Of a stretch of DNA of 64,000 bases, positions 35,703 through 45,509 are shown piece by piece. The stretch is from the NCBI GenBank assembly GCA_965237485.1, contig CBDEFQ010000003.1, forward strand, positions 1 to 64,000. The letters are read 5' to 3'. Each line of letters opens with the position of its first letter. The stretch's first letter is position 1. A program made the position numbers and the translations under genes. Below the pieces are notes generated by a model. That model did not search any database, was not told the DNA's origin, and was given only the letters and a program-made list of their open reading frames with translations. Origin of the DNA: JAAELZ01 sp965237485 (lineage in GTDB: Bacteria; Pseudomonadota; Gammaproteobacteria; Arenicellales; Poriferihabitantaceae).

Positions 35703-38700
35703 TTATAACTGATTAATAGATAATGTTTGATGCAGGTTTTGTACACTGTTTACCAATATTTTTTCACCCGAACGGTGCGCTTCCACACATGCCCTTGCTC
35801 CAGCAAGAGTAGTGTAATACGTGACTTTACGCAATAAAGCTTCGCGACGGATGGTATAAGAATCGCGCAAGCTTTCTTTACCTGCGGTAGTGTTAAACAC
35901 CAAATCAAAATCATTATTCTTTATTCGGTCAACCACATTTGGCCGGCCTTCTTTTACCTTGTTCACCACTTGTGCACTAATTCCATGCTCATTCAAAATG
36001 CGCGCGGTGCCTTCGGTCGAAACAATGGTGTACCCTTGTGAGTCAAAGTATTTGGCCACTGGGATTACGCCAAGTTGATCAGCCTTTTTCATGCTAATCA
36101 GCACCGTTCCTTTGCACTTTATGCGCGCGCCGATGGCCAACTGAGACTTTCTAAACGCCTCTCCAAAGGTAGCACCTATGCCCATCACCTCGCCTGTTGA
36201 TTTCATTTCAGGCCCGAGCACGGTATCAACTCCAGGGAACTTATTAAATGGAAATATCGCTTCTTTTACTGAATAATAGGGCGGGTAAATCTCACCCGAA
36301 ACACCCTGCTTAGCCAGTGACTGGCCCGCCATGCAACGTGCGGCAATCTTTGCGAGTGAGCGTCCAGTAGCCTTAGAGACAAACGGCACAGTACGTGACG
36401 CGCGGGGGTTCACTTCCAACACATAAATATCTTCACCCTTTATTGCAAATTGCACATTCATCAATCCTATCACACCAATAGCCAATGCCATTTCTCGTGT
36501 TTGGCGCTTGAGTTCTTCTTGCACCTCGTCACTCAAACTAAAGGGCGGTATAGAGCAAGCCGAATCACCCGAGTGCACACCTGCTTCTTCTATATGTTCC
36601 ATAATGCCGCCGATGACCACGCTTTCGCCATCACAAATCGCATCAACGTCCACTTCAATCGCATCATTTAAGAAGCGGTCAAGTAAGACAGGTGATTTAT
36701 TTGAGACATCAATCGCATTTTTCATATAACGCGCCAAGTCTTCAGCCGAATGTACGATTTCCATCGCACGCCCGCCTAAAACATAGGATGGACGCACCAC
36801 CAGCGGGTAGCCGATCTCTTCCGCCAACTCCAAAGCTTGCTCTGCATTACTTGCGGTGCGGTTGGGTGGTTGCAGTAAATTAAGGTCGTTAAGTAACCTT
36901 TGAAAAAACTCTCGGTCTTCGGCTTTATGAATTGAGTCCGGTGAAGTGCCAATTATCGGCACGCCTGCAGCCTCGAGCTGACGCGCTAAGTTCAAAGGTG
37001 TTTGGCCACCATATTGCACAATGACCCCATGTGGTTTTTCAATATGAGCAATTTCTAGTACATCTTCAAGTGTTAGCGGTTCAAAATACAGGCGGTCTGA
37101 GGTATCGTAATCAGTAGATACCGTTTCTGGGTTGCAGTTAACCATGATGGTTTCATAGCCGTCATTGCGTAAGGCAAAAGCAGCGTGCACACAGCAATAA
37201 TCAAACTCAATGCCTTGGCCTATGCGGTTCGGCCCACCACCTAGCACCATGATTTTTTTACGTTCGCTAGGCTTGGCTTCGCATTCTTGCTCGTAACTCG
37301 AATACATATAGGCGGTGGAGGTATCAAACTCAGCCGCGCAAGAATCTACGCGCTTGTATACAGGGTGGATATTTTCTGTATGCCGGCGCGAACGAACTGT
37401 GTGTTCATCAGTGCCCATTAAATTCGCTAATCGTTTATCTGAAAATCCTTTGCGTTTTATTTGTCGTAGGCTTTCCGCGCTGATCTGATCGATTGATTGA
37501 TCAAGCAATGATTGTTCGGTGTCGATCAAATCCTTTATTTCGCATAAAAACCATGGGTCGATCATGCAACGGTCATATACTTGTTCAACGCTCATTCCAC
37601 TGCGAAAAGCCTCACCTACGAACCACAAGCGATCCGATTCGGGCGTGCGCAAACGCGCGCTAATAAAATCTTCTAGCTCTGCGCCTTGTAAGTTCGGATC
37701 AACTACAGAATCAAAACCCGTGCGGCCAATCTCCAAACCGCGCATTGCCTTTTGCAATGACTCTTGGAAAGTTCGGCCAATCGCCATCACTTCGCCAACA
37801 GATTTCATTTGCGTGGTTAAGGTTGCATCAGCCTGCGGGAATTTAACAAAATCAAATCGAGGAATTTTAGTAACGACGTAATCAATACTAGGCTCAAAGG
37901 AAGCCGGGGTCTGCCCGCCCGTAATTTCATTGCGCAGCTCGTCAAGTGTGTAACCTATTGCCAGCTTTGCTGCTACCTTGGCGATTGGAAAACCAGTGGC
38001 TTTAGACGCCAAAGCTGAAGAGCGCGATACGCGCGGATTCATCTCGATAACGATCATCCGACCATCTACGGGGTTAACCGCAAACTGCACGTTTGAACCA
38101 CCTGTATCAACCCCAATTTCACGCAACACCGCAATGCTGGCGTTACGCATAATTTGGTATTCTTTATCTGTCAATGTTTGCGCAGGTGCCACCGTGATCG
38201 AGTCACCCGTGTGCACGCCCATCGGATCTAGATTTTCTATAGAGCAAATGATAATGCAATTGTCTTTATGGTCTCGAACCACTTCCATTTCGTATTCTTT
38301 CCAACCGATAATGCTCTCCTCAATTAATAGCTCATTGGTTGGCGAAGCGTCCAAGCCGCGCTCACAAATATCGTTAAACTCATCGATGTTGTAAGCGATA
38401 CCACCCCCCGTCCCGCCCATTGTAAAGGAAGGCCGAATGATTGCTGGCAGACCCACATCTTTAAGAATTTTATGCGCTTGTTCCATCGAGTGAGCGACGT
38501 CACCATGAACCGATTCAAGGCCGATCTTGTTCATCGCTAACTTGAATTTCTCACGGTCCTCAGCTTTATCGATGGCAACCCGCGAAGCCCCGATCATTTG
38601 CACGTCAAACTCTTTAAGTACGCCTTCGCGGTCTAAGTCTAAGGCACAATTCAACGCTGTCTGACCGCCCATAGTTGGCAGCAATACATCGGGGCGTTCT

Positions 38701-38939
38701 TTCTTAATAATCTGAGCAACTGTTTGCCATTCTATCGGTTCGATATAAGTGGCATCGGCAAACCCTGGGTCGGTCATGATGGTCGCGGGGTTTGAGTTCA
38801 CTAATACAACGCGATAACCTTCTTCTTGTAATGCCTTGCAAGCTTGCACGCCAGAGTAATCAAACTCGCAAGCTTGGCCGATAATAATCGGGCCAGCGCC
38901 AATGATAAGAACGGTTTTTATGTCGGTTCTCTTAGGCAT
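35703..38939 (-). CDS. carB: Carbamoyl-phosphate synthase, large subunit
   Basis: 1078 aa. Two homologous ATP-grasp halves, each with a VLIIGAGPIIIGQ/ VLGGGPNRIGQG-type start and GGQTALN/GGQTPLN motifs, ATP-grasp ENP-type MNPRVSRSSALASKATG and VNPRASRTVPFVSKATG, and a C-terminal MGS-like allosteric domain from about 940. It makes carbamoyl phosphate for arginine and pyrimidines. Its start overlaps the carA stop by 8 bp. Complete. Confidence 0.98.
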   Translation of the reverse strand: MPKRTDIKTVLIIGAGPIIIGQACEFDYSGVQACKALQEEGYRVVLVNSNPATIMTDPGFADATYIEPIEWQTVAQIIKKERPDVLLPTMGGQTALNCALDLDREGVLKEFDVQMIGASRVAIDKAEDREKFKLAMNKIGLESVHGDVAHSMEQAHKILKDVGLPAIIRPSFTMGGTGGGIAYNIDEFNDICERGLDASPTNELLIEESIIGWKEYEMEVVRDHKDNCIIICSIENLDPMGVHTGDSITVAPAQTLTDKEYQIMRNASIAVLREIGVDTGGSNVQFAVNPVDGRMIVIEMNPRVSRSSALASKATGFPIAKVAAKLAIGYTLDELRNEITGGQTPASFEPSIDYVVTKIPRFDFVKFPQADATLTTQMKSVGEVMAIGRTFQESLQKAMRGLEIGRTGFDSVVDPNLQGAELEDFISARLRTPESDRLWFVGEAFRSGMSVEQVYDRCMIDPWFLCEIKDLIDTEQSLLDQSIDQISAESLRQIKRKGFSDKRLANLMGTDEHTVRSRRHTENIHPVYKRVDSCAAEFDTSTAYMYSSYEQECEAKPSERKKIMVLGGGPNRIGQGIEFDYCCVHAAFALRNDGYETIMVNCNPETVSTDYDTSDRLYFEPLTLEDVLEIAHIEKPHGVIVQYGGQTPLNLARQLEAAGVPIIGTSPDSIHKAEDREFFQRLLNDLNLLQPPNRTASNAEQALELAEEIGYPLVVRPSYVLGGRAMEIVHSAEDLARYMKNAIDVSNKSPVLLDRFLNDAIEVDVDAICDGESVVIGGIMEHIEEAGVHSGDSACSIPPFSLSDEVQEELKRQTREMALAIGVIGLMNVQFAIKGEDIYVLEVNPRASRTVPFVSKATGRSLAKIAARCMAGQSLAKQGVSGEIYPPYYSVKEAIFPFNKFPGVDTVLGPEMKSTGEVMGIGATFGEAFRKSQLAIGARIKCKGTVLISMKKADQLGVIPVAKYFDSQGYTIVSTEGTARILNEHGISAQVVNKVKEGRPNVVDRIKNNDFDLVFNTTAGKESLRDSYTIRREALLRKVTYYTTLAGARACVEAHRSGEKILVNSVQNLHQTLSINQL

Positions 38940-40086
38940 AGTTTGCCCCCTTATTCTCGCGCATCAACTCTACAAACTGATCGAATAAGCCAAGAATATC
39001 TTGTGGCCCGGGGCTGGCTTCGGGGTGCCCTTGGAAAGAAAACGCTGGTTTATCCTTTCTTCTTACTCCTTGAATGGTCCCGTCGAATAATGACGTGTAG
39101 GTGATCTCAAGGTTTTCCGGCAAACTGGCCTCGTCCACAGCAAAGCCATGATTCTGACTGGTGATAAATACTCTATTACTTGCATGATCTTTAACCGGGT
39201 GATTCGCACCATGATGACCCGTTTTCATTTTAAAAGATTGGGCACCGCTGGCAATCGAAAGCAGTTGATGACCTAAGCAGATTCCAAACAATGGCACGCC
39301 CGCCTCTAAGAAAGATCGGATTGCATCGATAGCGTAATCACAAGGCTCTGGATCCCCTGGGCCATTCGACAAAAAAATGCCATCAGGCTGCAGCGCCATG
39401 GCTGCTTCAAAAGAAGTTGTAGCTGGAACGACCGTTAGCTGACAGCCTCGATCCGCCAACAGTCTTAAAATATTTCGCTTGATACCAAAGTCATAAGCCA
39501 CAACTTTAAATTCTGCATTATCCGCTGGAATAATTGACGCTCCTTCGTCCAAGCTCCAAGTGCTCTCTGTCCATCCGTATGGCTCGGCTGTACTTACCTC
39601 TTTAGCCAAGTCTAGGCCGCTTAAGCCCCCAAAACCCTGCGCGAGCTTTAATGCTTCTTCGGTAGAAACTTGGCCGCCTGCCATCAAGCACGCTGATTGG
39701 GCGCCCTTCTCGCGCAAGCACCTAGTCAATGCACGGGTGTCGATATCCGCGATACCGACTATATTACGTTTAATCAAATAATCTGAAAGGCTCTCTTGCG
39801 CTCTGAAGTTGCTATGGGTTTTAGGTAAATCTCGAATCACTAAACCCTTTGAGAAAATTTCACTGGCTTCTTCATCTTCACTTGTGCAACCCACATTACC
39901 GATATGGGGGTATGTTAAGGTGATTATTTGCTCTGCATACGACGGGTCGGTGAGTATTTCCTGATATCCTGTCATCGAAGTGTTAAATACAATTTCACCT
40001 ACGCGATGCCCCTGCGCACCGATCGACTTGCCGGCAAAAACTGACCCATCAGCTAATACTAAAATTGCCTCTAACAAACCTTTCAC
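38932..40086 (-). CDS. carA: Carbamoyl-phosphate synthase, small (glutaminase) subunit
   Basis: 384 aa. The N-terminal CPSase domain (LVLADGSVFAGKSIG, NTSMTGYQEILTDPSY) is followed by the class I glutamine amidotransferase with nucleophile Cys in FGICLGHQLLSIA and the His/Glu pair in FQGHPEASPGP. It feeds ammonia to CarB. A terminator separates it from dapB upstream, so carAB probably has its own promoter in 40087-40114. Confidence 0.97.
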   Translation of the reverse strand: MKGLLEAILVLADGSVFAGKSIGAQGHRVGEIVFNTSMTGYQEILTDPSYAEQIITLTYPHIGNVGCTSEDEEASEIFSKGLVIRDLPKTHSNFRAQESLSDYLIKRNIVGIADIDTRALTRCLREKGAQSACLMAGGQVSTEEALKLAQGFGGLSGLDLAKEVSTAEPYGWTESTWSLDEGASIIPADNAEFKVVAYDFGIKRNILRLLADRGCQLTVVPATTSFEAAMALQPDGIFLSNGPGDPEPCDYAIDAIRSFLEAGVPLFGICLGHQLLSIASGAQSFKMKTGHHGANHPVKDHASNRVFITSQNHGFAVDEASLPENLEITYTSLFDGTIQGVRRKDKPAFSFQGHPEASPGPQDILGLFDQFVELMRENKGANYA

Positions 40087-40114
40087 CTTTACAAAATCAC
40101 CACTTAATTTGCCT

Positions 40115-40144
40115 AAAAAAAGGGCGAAGCGAAGCGCTTCTCCC
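40115..40144 (-). terminator. Rho-independent terminator between dapB and carA
   Basis: Read on the minus strand, GGGAGAAGCG-CTT-CGCTTCGCCC (one mismatch in the stem) is followed by a seven-T run. It should end dapB transcription ahead of carA. Confidence 0.8.
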
Positions 40145-40189
40145 CTGTGTTCGATTGAGGATGTATTTTATTCTTTACCGTTGAAGTTA

Positions 40190-40987
40190 TCAATCAAAAC
40201 CCAACAAGTCATTCATACCATACAGGCCAGGGGGTTTCATTGCCAACCACTTGGCAGCGCGCAAAGCGCCCTGCGCAAAAATCTTTCTATCGCTAGCACG
40301 GTGGGTGATTTCAATACGTTCTGCTTCCCCAATAAACATAACCATGTGCTCCCCTGCAATATCGCCACCTCGTATCGCAGAAAAACCAATACTGCCGGCT
40401 TTTCTTTCGCCGGTAATGCCGTGACGCGCAAAAACGCCATCTTGTTGCAAATCTTTTCCCAGCGATTGCGCTAAGACTTCGCCCATCTTTAGCGCGGTAC
40501 CGGAAGGTGCATCTACTTTATGCTTGTGGTGGGCTTCAATTACTTCAATATCAGTGTGTTCACCCAGTGCTTTTGCGGCGAGTTCTAGTAACTTTAAAGT
40601 GACATTCACTCCTACGCTCATATTTGCAGCGAAAAATACTGGAATGTGTTTAGCAGTTTCGTTCAGGTTTTCCACTTGCTCGGCGGTCATTCCGGTTGTA
40701 CCAACTACAATGGCTTTACCCAAATCCATACAAGATTGAAGGTTATGTGCTGTGGCTTCAGGCGTTGAAAAGTCGATCATCACATCAAATTCCGCGCCGC
40801 CTAGTGAGCTGGAAATAGATAAACCTTTTTCACCAACACCCGCAAGCAACCCCGCATCCTTGCCTAATGCTGGCGAACTGGCGTGCTCTAAGGCCGCGCC
40901 AATATTTAATGATGAATCACGAGATGCTTCATGAACAAGCGCGCGACCCATCCGTCCAGCGGAACCAATAATAGCTAGTTTTGTCAC
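40190..40987 (-). CDS. dapB: 4-hydroxy-tetrahydrodipicolinate reductase
   Basis: 265 aa. The NAD(P)-binding IIGSAGRMGRALVHEA (residues 5-20), the VVGTTGMTAEQ loop, EAHHKHKVDAPSGTALKMGE (catalytic His and Lys) and RHGITGERKAGSIGFSAIRGGD are all in place. It acts in lysine and diaminopimelate synthesis. Complete; upstream of carAB as in many gammaproteobacteria. Confidence 0.96.
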   Translation of the reverse strand: MTKLAIIGSAGRMGRALVHEASRDSSLNIGAALEHASSPALGKDAGLLAGVGEKGLSISSSLGGAEFDVMIDFSTPEATAHNLQSCMDLGKAIVVGTTGMTAEQVENLNETAKHIPVFFAANMSVGVNVTLKLLELAAKALGEHTDIEVIEAHHKHKVDAPSGTALKMGEVLAQSLGKDLQQDGVFARHGITGERKAGSIGFSAIRGGDIAGEHMVMFIGEAERIEITHRASDRKIFAQGALRAAKWLAMKPPGLYGMNDLLGFD

Positions 40988-41393
40988 AGTTGTAATAGTG
41001 ATAGTAGACTAAGTATTGAGATTAACCTGTTCACACAAATATATCTAACCTGGAAATACTGAAAACAGCCTTTTGGTTGAAAACATAAATAGGTAAGATA
41101 ATGGCTTGGGGCGAGCGGACGTAACTTCTCAATAACCCGTGGCAGGTAAAATAAAACAAAATATTTCTTGACCGGGTTTTACGCTAAAAGGAAGGTGATT
41201 CAACGTGGTCGAGTGACTCTATTTAGGTTGAGTTCCAGGGTGGTTGTAGGCCCCTTTACGCTAATAACAAAGATCGCTTAAGGAACGAGGGGTGTCTTCT
41301 TAACGTTCGTTGTGGCGCAGTTGAGAAGGCAAAATTGGACTTTCAAAACCGATGGTACACTAAGGTCTATCCAGTTAACGGACGTTTAAGACC

Positions 41394-43183
41394 TTGAGTA
41401 AGCTACCCTCTATTCCCGACATTCCTGAACAAGAACAAACCCCCGCAGTAAAAATGTTGCGGGTGCTAGTGGAGCAGCTGTTGGTGCGAGTTCAACAACA
41501 GGACGAAGAAATAGCATTGCTTAAAGATGAAATCAATATCCTTAAGGGGCAGAAGAGGCGGCCTACTTTTAAGGGCGGTAATATGGATAAGAAAACAGAG
41601 CCAAAACGTTCATCTTCTAGCGACAAACCTAAGCAGCGAGCTGGGTCGAACAAGGCAAAGAAAACACCAAGGCTGTCAATTGACCTAAATCTGGTTATTG
41701 AACCAGCGAAGTCCGTGCCCGAAGGTTCTCGCTTTAAAGGCTATCGGGATTTTGTAGTGCAAGATTTGCTTATCAAGGTTCATACCACCCGCTATCGTTT
41801 AGCGCATTGGGTAACGCCAGACAATAAAAAGCTCAAAGGCCAGTTACCGACATCCGTGGCAGGGCGACATTATGGGCCTCGTCTGGTCAGTTATATTCTC
41901 TATCAATATCATCATTGTCAAACCACGCAACCACTCTTGTTGGAACAGTTGCGAGAGTGGGGAATTGATATTTCTTCGGGACAAATTAACCCAATACTGA
42001 TCAGCACTAAAGAGCCCTTTCATGCTGAGAAAGAGGCGTTACTAAGCGTTGCTCTGAGCGCATCGTCTTACGTGACCGTGGACGATAGTGGTGCTCGCCA
42101 TCAGGGCAAAAATGGCGATGTAACGCACATTGGTAATGACTTGTTTGCGTGGTTTAAAAGTACTCAATCAAAAAGTCGAATTAACTTCCTACCGCTATTA
42201 AGGGCTGGCAATACGGATTATCGTTTGAGTCAAAGTGCGTTGAATTATAGGCAACAACATGGATTGCCAAAGCAAGCCTTAGCCGCTGTAACTGAGCACC
42301 GGGAACGCCGTATTGCCAACGAGGATGACTGGCTTGAAATGCTCGATAGCCTGTTGATCATTAAGGCACGTCACCGACGTATCACCACCGAAGGGGCATT
42401 ACTTGGTAGTATTTTGCATCATGGTCTGTGTGATGACATCGTTGTCGTCAGTGATGATGCAGGGCAATTTAACATTTTGGCTCATGCCTTGTGTTGGATA
42501 CACACCGAGCACTTAATCCATAAGTTGATACCGCTGAACGAGGGACACCGGCAGGGCATGGCTAAAATACGCGACCAAGTCTGGTGCTTTTATCGGGCGT
42601 TAAAGAGTATAAAACCCCGCCTTGCGAGAACCAACGTAAAATACTTGAGCAGCGTTTCGATGAAATCTTCACTCAACAGACATGCTACCAAACATTAAAT
42701 CAGACGCTCAAACGAATCCATGCGAATAAAGCAGAATGACTGTTGGTGCTAGATCGACCAGATATTCCGTTACACACCAATGGCAGTGAAACAGACATTC
42801 GCGATTACGTGAAAAAACGAAAAGTGAGTGGCTCCACCCGCAGCGATGCTGGCCAGCAGTGTCGGGACACGTTTGCCAGTTTGAAAAAGACCTGCCGAAA
42901 ACTGGATATATCGTTCTGGCACTACCTGACCCATCGACTTGGTATCGGTGAGCAACATATTGATCCTCTGCCAGATATCATTATCCTAGATAAATCAGTT
43001 AAAACACGAAAGTCCATGCAAGCTCTTGATGCACCTAGCAAAATCAAAAAAAACCTTATCACCAATAAGGTGACCGCGACTTTTTTGATTTCACTATGCA
43101 CTTCAATTGCTTACATGTCTTTTCCGCGTTTAACTGATTTATCTAGGATTATGGAACGCGCCAGCTTTGCCACGGGTTATTGA
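41394..43183 (+). pseudogene. IS66-family transposase, frameshifted
   Basis: A TTG at 41394 begins the N-terminal coiled coil (EEIALLKDEINILKGQ) and HTH part, and the DDE_IS66 domain has VTVDDSGARHQGKNG (first Asp), VVVSDDAGQFN (second Asp) and, after the break, IPLHTNGSETDIRDYVKKRK (Glu). The frame is lost near 42605-42640 (one base missing) and a TGA follows at 42738. The 3' part from 42743 reads through the inserted MITE in frame to a stop at 43181-43183. Inactive. Confidence 0.82.
42985..43147 (+). repeat. MITE (163 bp, CCTAGATAAATC family), copy 1, in the IS66 transposase
   Basis: Ends CCTAGATAAATCAGTTAAA as inverted repeats. Target duplication ATTAT at 42980-42984 and 43148-43152. With the 5-bp duplication the insertion is 168 bp, a multiple of three, and this strand has no stop in the transposase frame, so it adds 56 in-frame codons before the native tail MERASFATGY. 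Confidence 0.9.
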
Positions 43184-43752
43184 GAAGTTACCGATGCAGC
43201 TTTCAAAATAAAGCTATTTTGCTCCTACTTAGCTATGAATAAAGTAACATCTAATTTAATAACAACATAATTGGCGCAATAGGAATTTTTGAAGCCGTTG
43301 GATTGGAAATAAAAGACATTTGCATATTGCTGTAGTTATTGTTGCCAGGAAAAATAAACAAAGCCCCTTCGGTTAAAGTCATCGGATTTCCGGTTGCCTT
43401 AGTTGGATAGTGATTTTCCGACTTAATGTCGCCATTACATTCGTTGCAAATCATCTCCAACTTCCAGTTAGTGGTACCCTCCGGCACTCCTAGAGTGTAT
43501 GTCCAACTCGTAGAGCCCGCTTGGGGATAAATATAATGGGTGTAACTATCCAAACTTAAAAAATAAGTTGAACTAGCCCTTAATACAACTTGCTCATTGC
43601 CACTAGCGGAAAAGTCAGATGGAAATTTAATCGCCCCAGAAAAAACATCTGCTGTCTCGAGCTGTGAAGTGGACCCCATGATTAGGACAGGTTGAAGGCC
43701 AAAATAAGGAGTTATTTTCTGTTTTATAATTGTTCAAAACGAGGAACAGAAA

Positions 43753-44034
43753 ATGAGTAAAAAGCGTAGAAACCATGCCCCACCATTCAAAGCCAAAGTT
43801 GCTCTTGCAGCAATCAAAGGTGATGAAACATTAAGCAATCTTGCTAGTCGTTATGACATCAATGCAAATCTTATCGTCAAGTGGAAGAAACAATTGCTCG
43901 ATAGCTCAGCTGAAGTCTTTGCATCAGGCACAGGCTTATCTCCAAACCGAGAATCAGAGATTAAATCATTACAGGCAAAGATCGGTGAAATCACCATGGG
44001 AAACGATTTTTTATCAAAAGCGCTCGGTCGTTAA
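43753..44034 (+). CDS. IS3-family OrfA, copy 2
   Basis: 93 aa; differs from copy 1 (7746-8027) at a few residues (PPFKAK for PQFKAK, MGNDFLSKALGR for MENDFLSKVLGH near the frameshift window). Same helix-turn-helix role. The change of GAA to GGA just before the T6 slip site does not alter the slip run itself. Confidence 0.87.
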   Translation: MSKKRRNHAPPFKAKVALAAIKGDETLSNLASRYDINANLIVKWKKQLLDSSAEVFASGTGLSPNRESEIKSLQAKIGEITMGNDFLSKALGR

Positions 44035-44054
44035 ACAGACCTGAGCGCAAAACT

Positions 44055-44879
44055 ATGATTAATAAAAGCAATAAACTATCGTTAGTTCGTCAGTGTAAAT
44101 TGTTGAAGATTCATCGTTCCCATGTTTATTACAAAACCTCACCTGCTAATGAGGATGACTTGGAACTGATGCATCTGATTGATCGCATTCACCTCAATCG
44201 GCCCTTTCTTGGCAGTAGACGCATTCGTGATGTGTTGCAAGATGTAGGCCACCGAGTTGACCGTAAACATGTGCGACGCTTAATGCGTAAGATGGGCATT
44301 AAAGCCATCTATCCTAGGCCTAACACCAGCAAGAAGAAGGCGGGGCACAAGATTTATCCTTATCTGCTAGGTGGGTTGGCCATCAATCAACCCAATCAAG
44401 CTTGGTGTACCGATATAACTTATATCCCGATGCCTAAGGGCTTTGCTTATCTTACCGTTGTGATGGATTGGTATTCTCGTAAAGTGCTGTCATGGCGGCT
44501 TAGCAACAGCATGGATAGCGCATTCTGCGTAGATGCTTTGGAAGAGGCACTGCATTACTACGGCAAGCCTGATATCTTTAACAGCGATCAAGGTGCGCAA
44601 TTTACCAGTGAGGCGTTTACCGGTGTACTCAAAGACAATGGTATTCGCATCAGCATGGATGGCAAAGGTGCTTGGCGTGACAATGTATTTGTTGAGCGCT
44701 TATGGCGCAGCGTGAAATATGAGGAAGTCTATTTGCAAGCCTACCAATCGATGAAAGAGGCAAAAGACGGCATTGGCTCCTGGATAAACTATTACAACCA
44801 AGAGCGTAAACATCAAACATTGGGCATGGTCCCTGACATGATGTATGATCCATGTCGCGGCCTGAAATTGGCTGCTTAA
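44055..44879 (+). CDS. IS3-family OrfB transposase, copy 2
   Basis: 274 aa, amino-acid sequence the same as copy 1 (8048-8872), with an intact DDE triad (CTDITYIP, NSDQGAQF, VERLWRSVKYEE). The identity points to recent transposition within this genome. Confidence 0.9.
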   Translation: MINKSNKLSLVRQCKLLKIHRSHVYYKTSPANEDDLELMHLIDRIHLNRPFLGSRRIRDVLQDVGHRVDRKHVRRLMRKMGIKAIYPRPNTSKKKAGHKIYPYLLGGLAINQPNQAWCTDITYIPMPKGFAYLTVVMDWYSRKVLSWRLSNSMDSAFCVDALEEALHYYGKPDIFNSDQGAQFTSEAFTGVLKDNGIRISMDGKGAWRDNVFVERLWRSVKYEEVYLQAYQSMKEAKDGIGSWINYYNQERKHQTLGMVPDMMYDPCRGLKLAA

Positions 44880-44931
44880 TCAGCTGAAAATAACTCCTAA
44901 GCCATCTGTCCTAAAAAGCGGGTCCACTTCT

Positions 44932-45167
44932 CCGTTGTGATGGATTGGTATTCTCGTAAAGTGCTGTCATGGCGGCTTAGCAACAGCATGGATAGCGCAT
45001 TCTGCGTAGATGCTTTGGAAGAGGCACTGCATTACTACGGCAAGCCTGATATCTTTAACAGCGATCAAGGTGCGCAATTTACCAGTGAGGCGTTTACCGG
45101 TGTACTCAAAGACAATGGTATTCGCATCAGCATGGATGGCAAAGGTGCTTGGCGTGACAATGTATTT
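44932..45167 (+). mobile_element. 236-bp internal fragment of IS3 orfB, duplicated next to copy 2
   Basis: Bases 44932-45167 repeat 44455-44690 (from CCGTTGTGATGG to GACAATGTATTT) and then run directly into the secreted-protein gene. It has no IS end of its own. It looks like the leftover of a second IS3 copy removed by deletion or by insertion of one copy into another. Confidence 0.85.
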
Positions 45168-45509
45168 CAGGAAAAGTCCGTACTTCAAACGTGGCACCAC
45201 CCGCCTTAGCATTTACCGTGGCTGGCAAAGAAATAACACCCTGATAGGTATTAGCCGTACTTGTCACACTGAATAAAACTAGGGCGACTCCAATAATCAG
45301 TTTAACCATACCTACGCATCAAATCATATTTCCTTAGATGGTATAAGAGTACTTAAAATAAAGAACTATTTCTAGCTTTATCGATATCCCTTAGCTCAGG
45401 CCATTTGAGATTTAGTAAACCCGTCAAACCAGCAGCCAAATACTGGTAAACCGGCAATGTTCAGCTTAATTGCATTATAATCGGCGACTGAATTAATTCA
45501 GTCCTAATC

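Larger units (their letters stand above)
41121..43191 (+). mobile_element. IS66-family element (single-gene type), hit by a MITE
   Basis: 2071 bp. Inverted ends GTAACTTCTCAATAACCCGT on both sides (24 bp match). No 8-bp target duplication is visible (GAGCGGAC against CGATGCAG), so a flank may have been rearranged. It has a TnpC-type gene but no tnpA or tnpB. The MITE at 42985-43147 lies near the transposase C-terminus. Confidence 0.82.
43665..44931 (+). mobile_element. IS3-family element, copy 2
   Basis: 1267 bp, the same boundaries (TGAAGTGGACCCC to GGGTCCACTTCT) and sequence as copy 1 at 7658-8924, apart from a few substitutions. The left flank CTG and right flank CCG do not form a duplication, and its right end is fused to a second internal IS3 fragment. 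Confidence 0.92.
43251..45309 (-). pseudogene. Secreted protein of unknown function, split by IS3 sequences
   Basis: The 5' part (45309-45168) encodes a signal peptide (MVKLIIGVALVLFSVTSTA) and the start of the mature chain (NTYQGVISLPATVNAKAGGA). The 3' part (about 43664-43251) encodes a Ser/Thr-rich beta-type chain with a CNEC pair (MICNECNGD). In between lie IS3 copy 2 and a 236-bp IS3 fragment. Some bases of the gene may be missing, since no target duplication is visible. Not a family I recognise. Confidence 0.6.
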
